DNA from: Lachnoclostridium sp. UBA3775
GTDB lineage: Bacteria; Bacillota; Clostridia; Lachnospirales; Lachnospiraceae
DNA length: 6,490 nt
Reading direction: 5' to 3'
Assembly (NCBI GenBank): GCA_002369525.1
Contig: DFFN01000079.1
Coordinates: 1 to 6,490, forward strand
The notes beneath the pieces were generated by a model. The model saw only the letters and a program-made list of their open reading frames with translations, made no database searches and was not told the origin of the DNA. This document shows positions 6,048 through 6,490 of this stretch, piece after piece. Position 1 is the stretch's first letter, and each line of letters starts with the position of its first letter. The translations under genes were made by a program, and so were the position numbers.

Positions 6048-6490
6048 ATGGAAAACATTTTTTTTGACGAAAGATACATGATGGCCGTAAAAAGGATAGC
6101 GGACATGAAGAACGAGTATCCTGAGAGCCGGTTCAATGATTATTTCAATGTCGTATCAGATCTTATCGTAAGGCTGGACGGAGTGATGCCTGCGGTTAAA
6201 AACGGAGATTACAGGCTGCTTGACGAAGCCCTAAAGAAGCAGCTGATCGATGGGCTTTACAGCGATATACTCCCGGAAAACTACGATGCATCCTATGCAA
6301 ATCCTGATGTGGCCGTGGAAAAATTCGGAAAATGCGGAAAGCTTCTATCTGCGCTTTATTATATGCTGATAGTCGAGATTCCGAAGGTTTTTATTGCTTC
6401 AAAGTGGGAAATGACGGTGCTGTATGAGCTTGTCATTGAAATCTACGGGATCATTCACGGAGACGAAGCCGACAAGTCTGCGGCTGTTAG
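6048..6490 (+). CDS. N-terminal part of a protein cut by the window edge, possibly an M29-type aminopeptidase
   Basis: The frame is open from ATG 6048 to the last base: 147 complete codons plus two bases, with no stop. The product is mostly helical, soluble-looking and acidic, without a signal peptide (MENIFFDERYMMAVKRIADM...). The segment at about 70-105, including LYSDILPENYDASYANPD and V-A-V-E-K-F-G-K-C-G-K-L-L, resembles the N-terminal helical extension of the long (about 650-700 residue) leucyl-aminopeptidase/M29-like proteins of Lachnospiraceae. This is recalled family knowledge and no catalytic residues lie in the window, so the function is tentative. The gene starts nine bases after the previous stop with a strong ribosome site and no intervening terminator, so it may be co-transcribed. 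A run of eight T (6058-6065) lies in codons 4-6. Confidence 0.6.
   Translation, partial: MENIFFDERYMMAVKRIADMKNEYPESRFNDYFNVVSDLIVRLDGVMPAVKNGDYRLLDEALKKQLIDGLYSDILPENYDASYANPDVAVEKFGKCGKLLSALYYMLIVEIPKVFIASKWEMTVLYELVIEIYGIIHGDEADKSAAV

Overview
The window looks like ordinary chromosome from an anaerobic low-to-mid-GC Firmicute. Lachnospiraceae-type Clostridia are the best guess. The basis is gene content (pheT, VanZ-family proteins, a VanR/VanS-like two-component pair), strong AGGAGG-type ribosome binding sites, tightly packed genes and a consensus sigma-A promoter. This assignment rests on protein style and codon habit, not on a marker gene. All genes are on the + strand, and no tRNA, rRNA, CRISPR array, insertion sequence or phage gene was seen. 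The only non-coding gap of note is about 140 bases (589-730).

Layout: (1) 1-588 is the 3' end of pheT, the phenylalanyl-tRNA synthetase beta subunit, closed by a clear intrinsic terminator at 607-640. (2) A near-perfect promoter at 644-672 (TTGACA, 17 nt, TAGAAT) starts a new transcription unit with a short leader. (3) The unit then runs with almost no gaps. Its genes are an S41-family PDZ protease with a lipoprotein-like signal (731-1927), a first VanZ-family membrane protein from a TTG start (1929-2402), an OmpR/PhoB-type response regulator (2399-3088), a 700-residue multi-pass sensor histidine kinase (3096-5198) and a second, different VanZ-family protein (5161-5709). A small three-helix membrane protein of unknown role follows (5706-6038). 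Last is the start of a gene cut by the window edge (6048-6490), possibly the N-terminal part of a long M29-type aminopeptidase.

How the genes may work together: five of the seven genes after the promoter start inside, or within a few bases of, the preceding gene, so translational coupling is likely. An exported or membrane-tethered protease, two VanZ-type proteins, and a two-component system with a large predicted extracytoplasmic domain suggest a cell-envelope sensing or response module. VanZ proteins are known from lipoglycopeptide (teicoplanin) resistance, but nothing in the sequence proves a resistance role: there is no vanHAX-type ligase set here. The arrangement of two unlike VanZ proteins bracketing a two-component system behind a Ctp-like protease is the most noteworthy feature.
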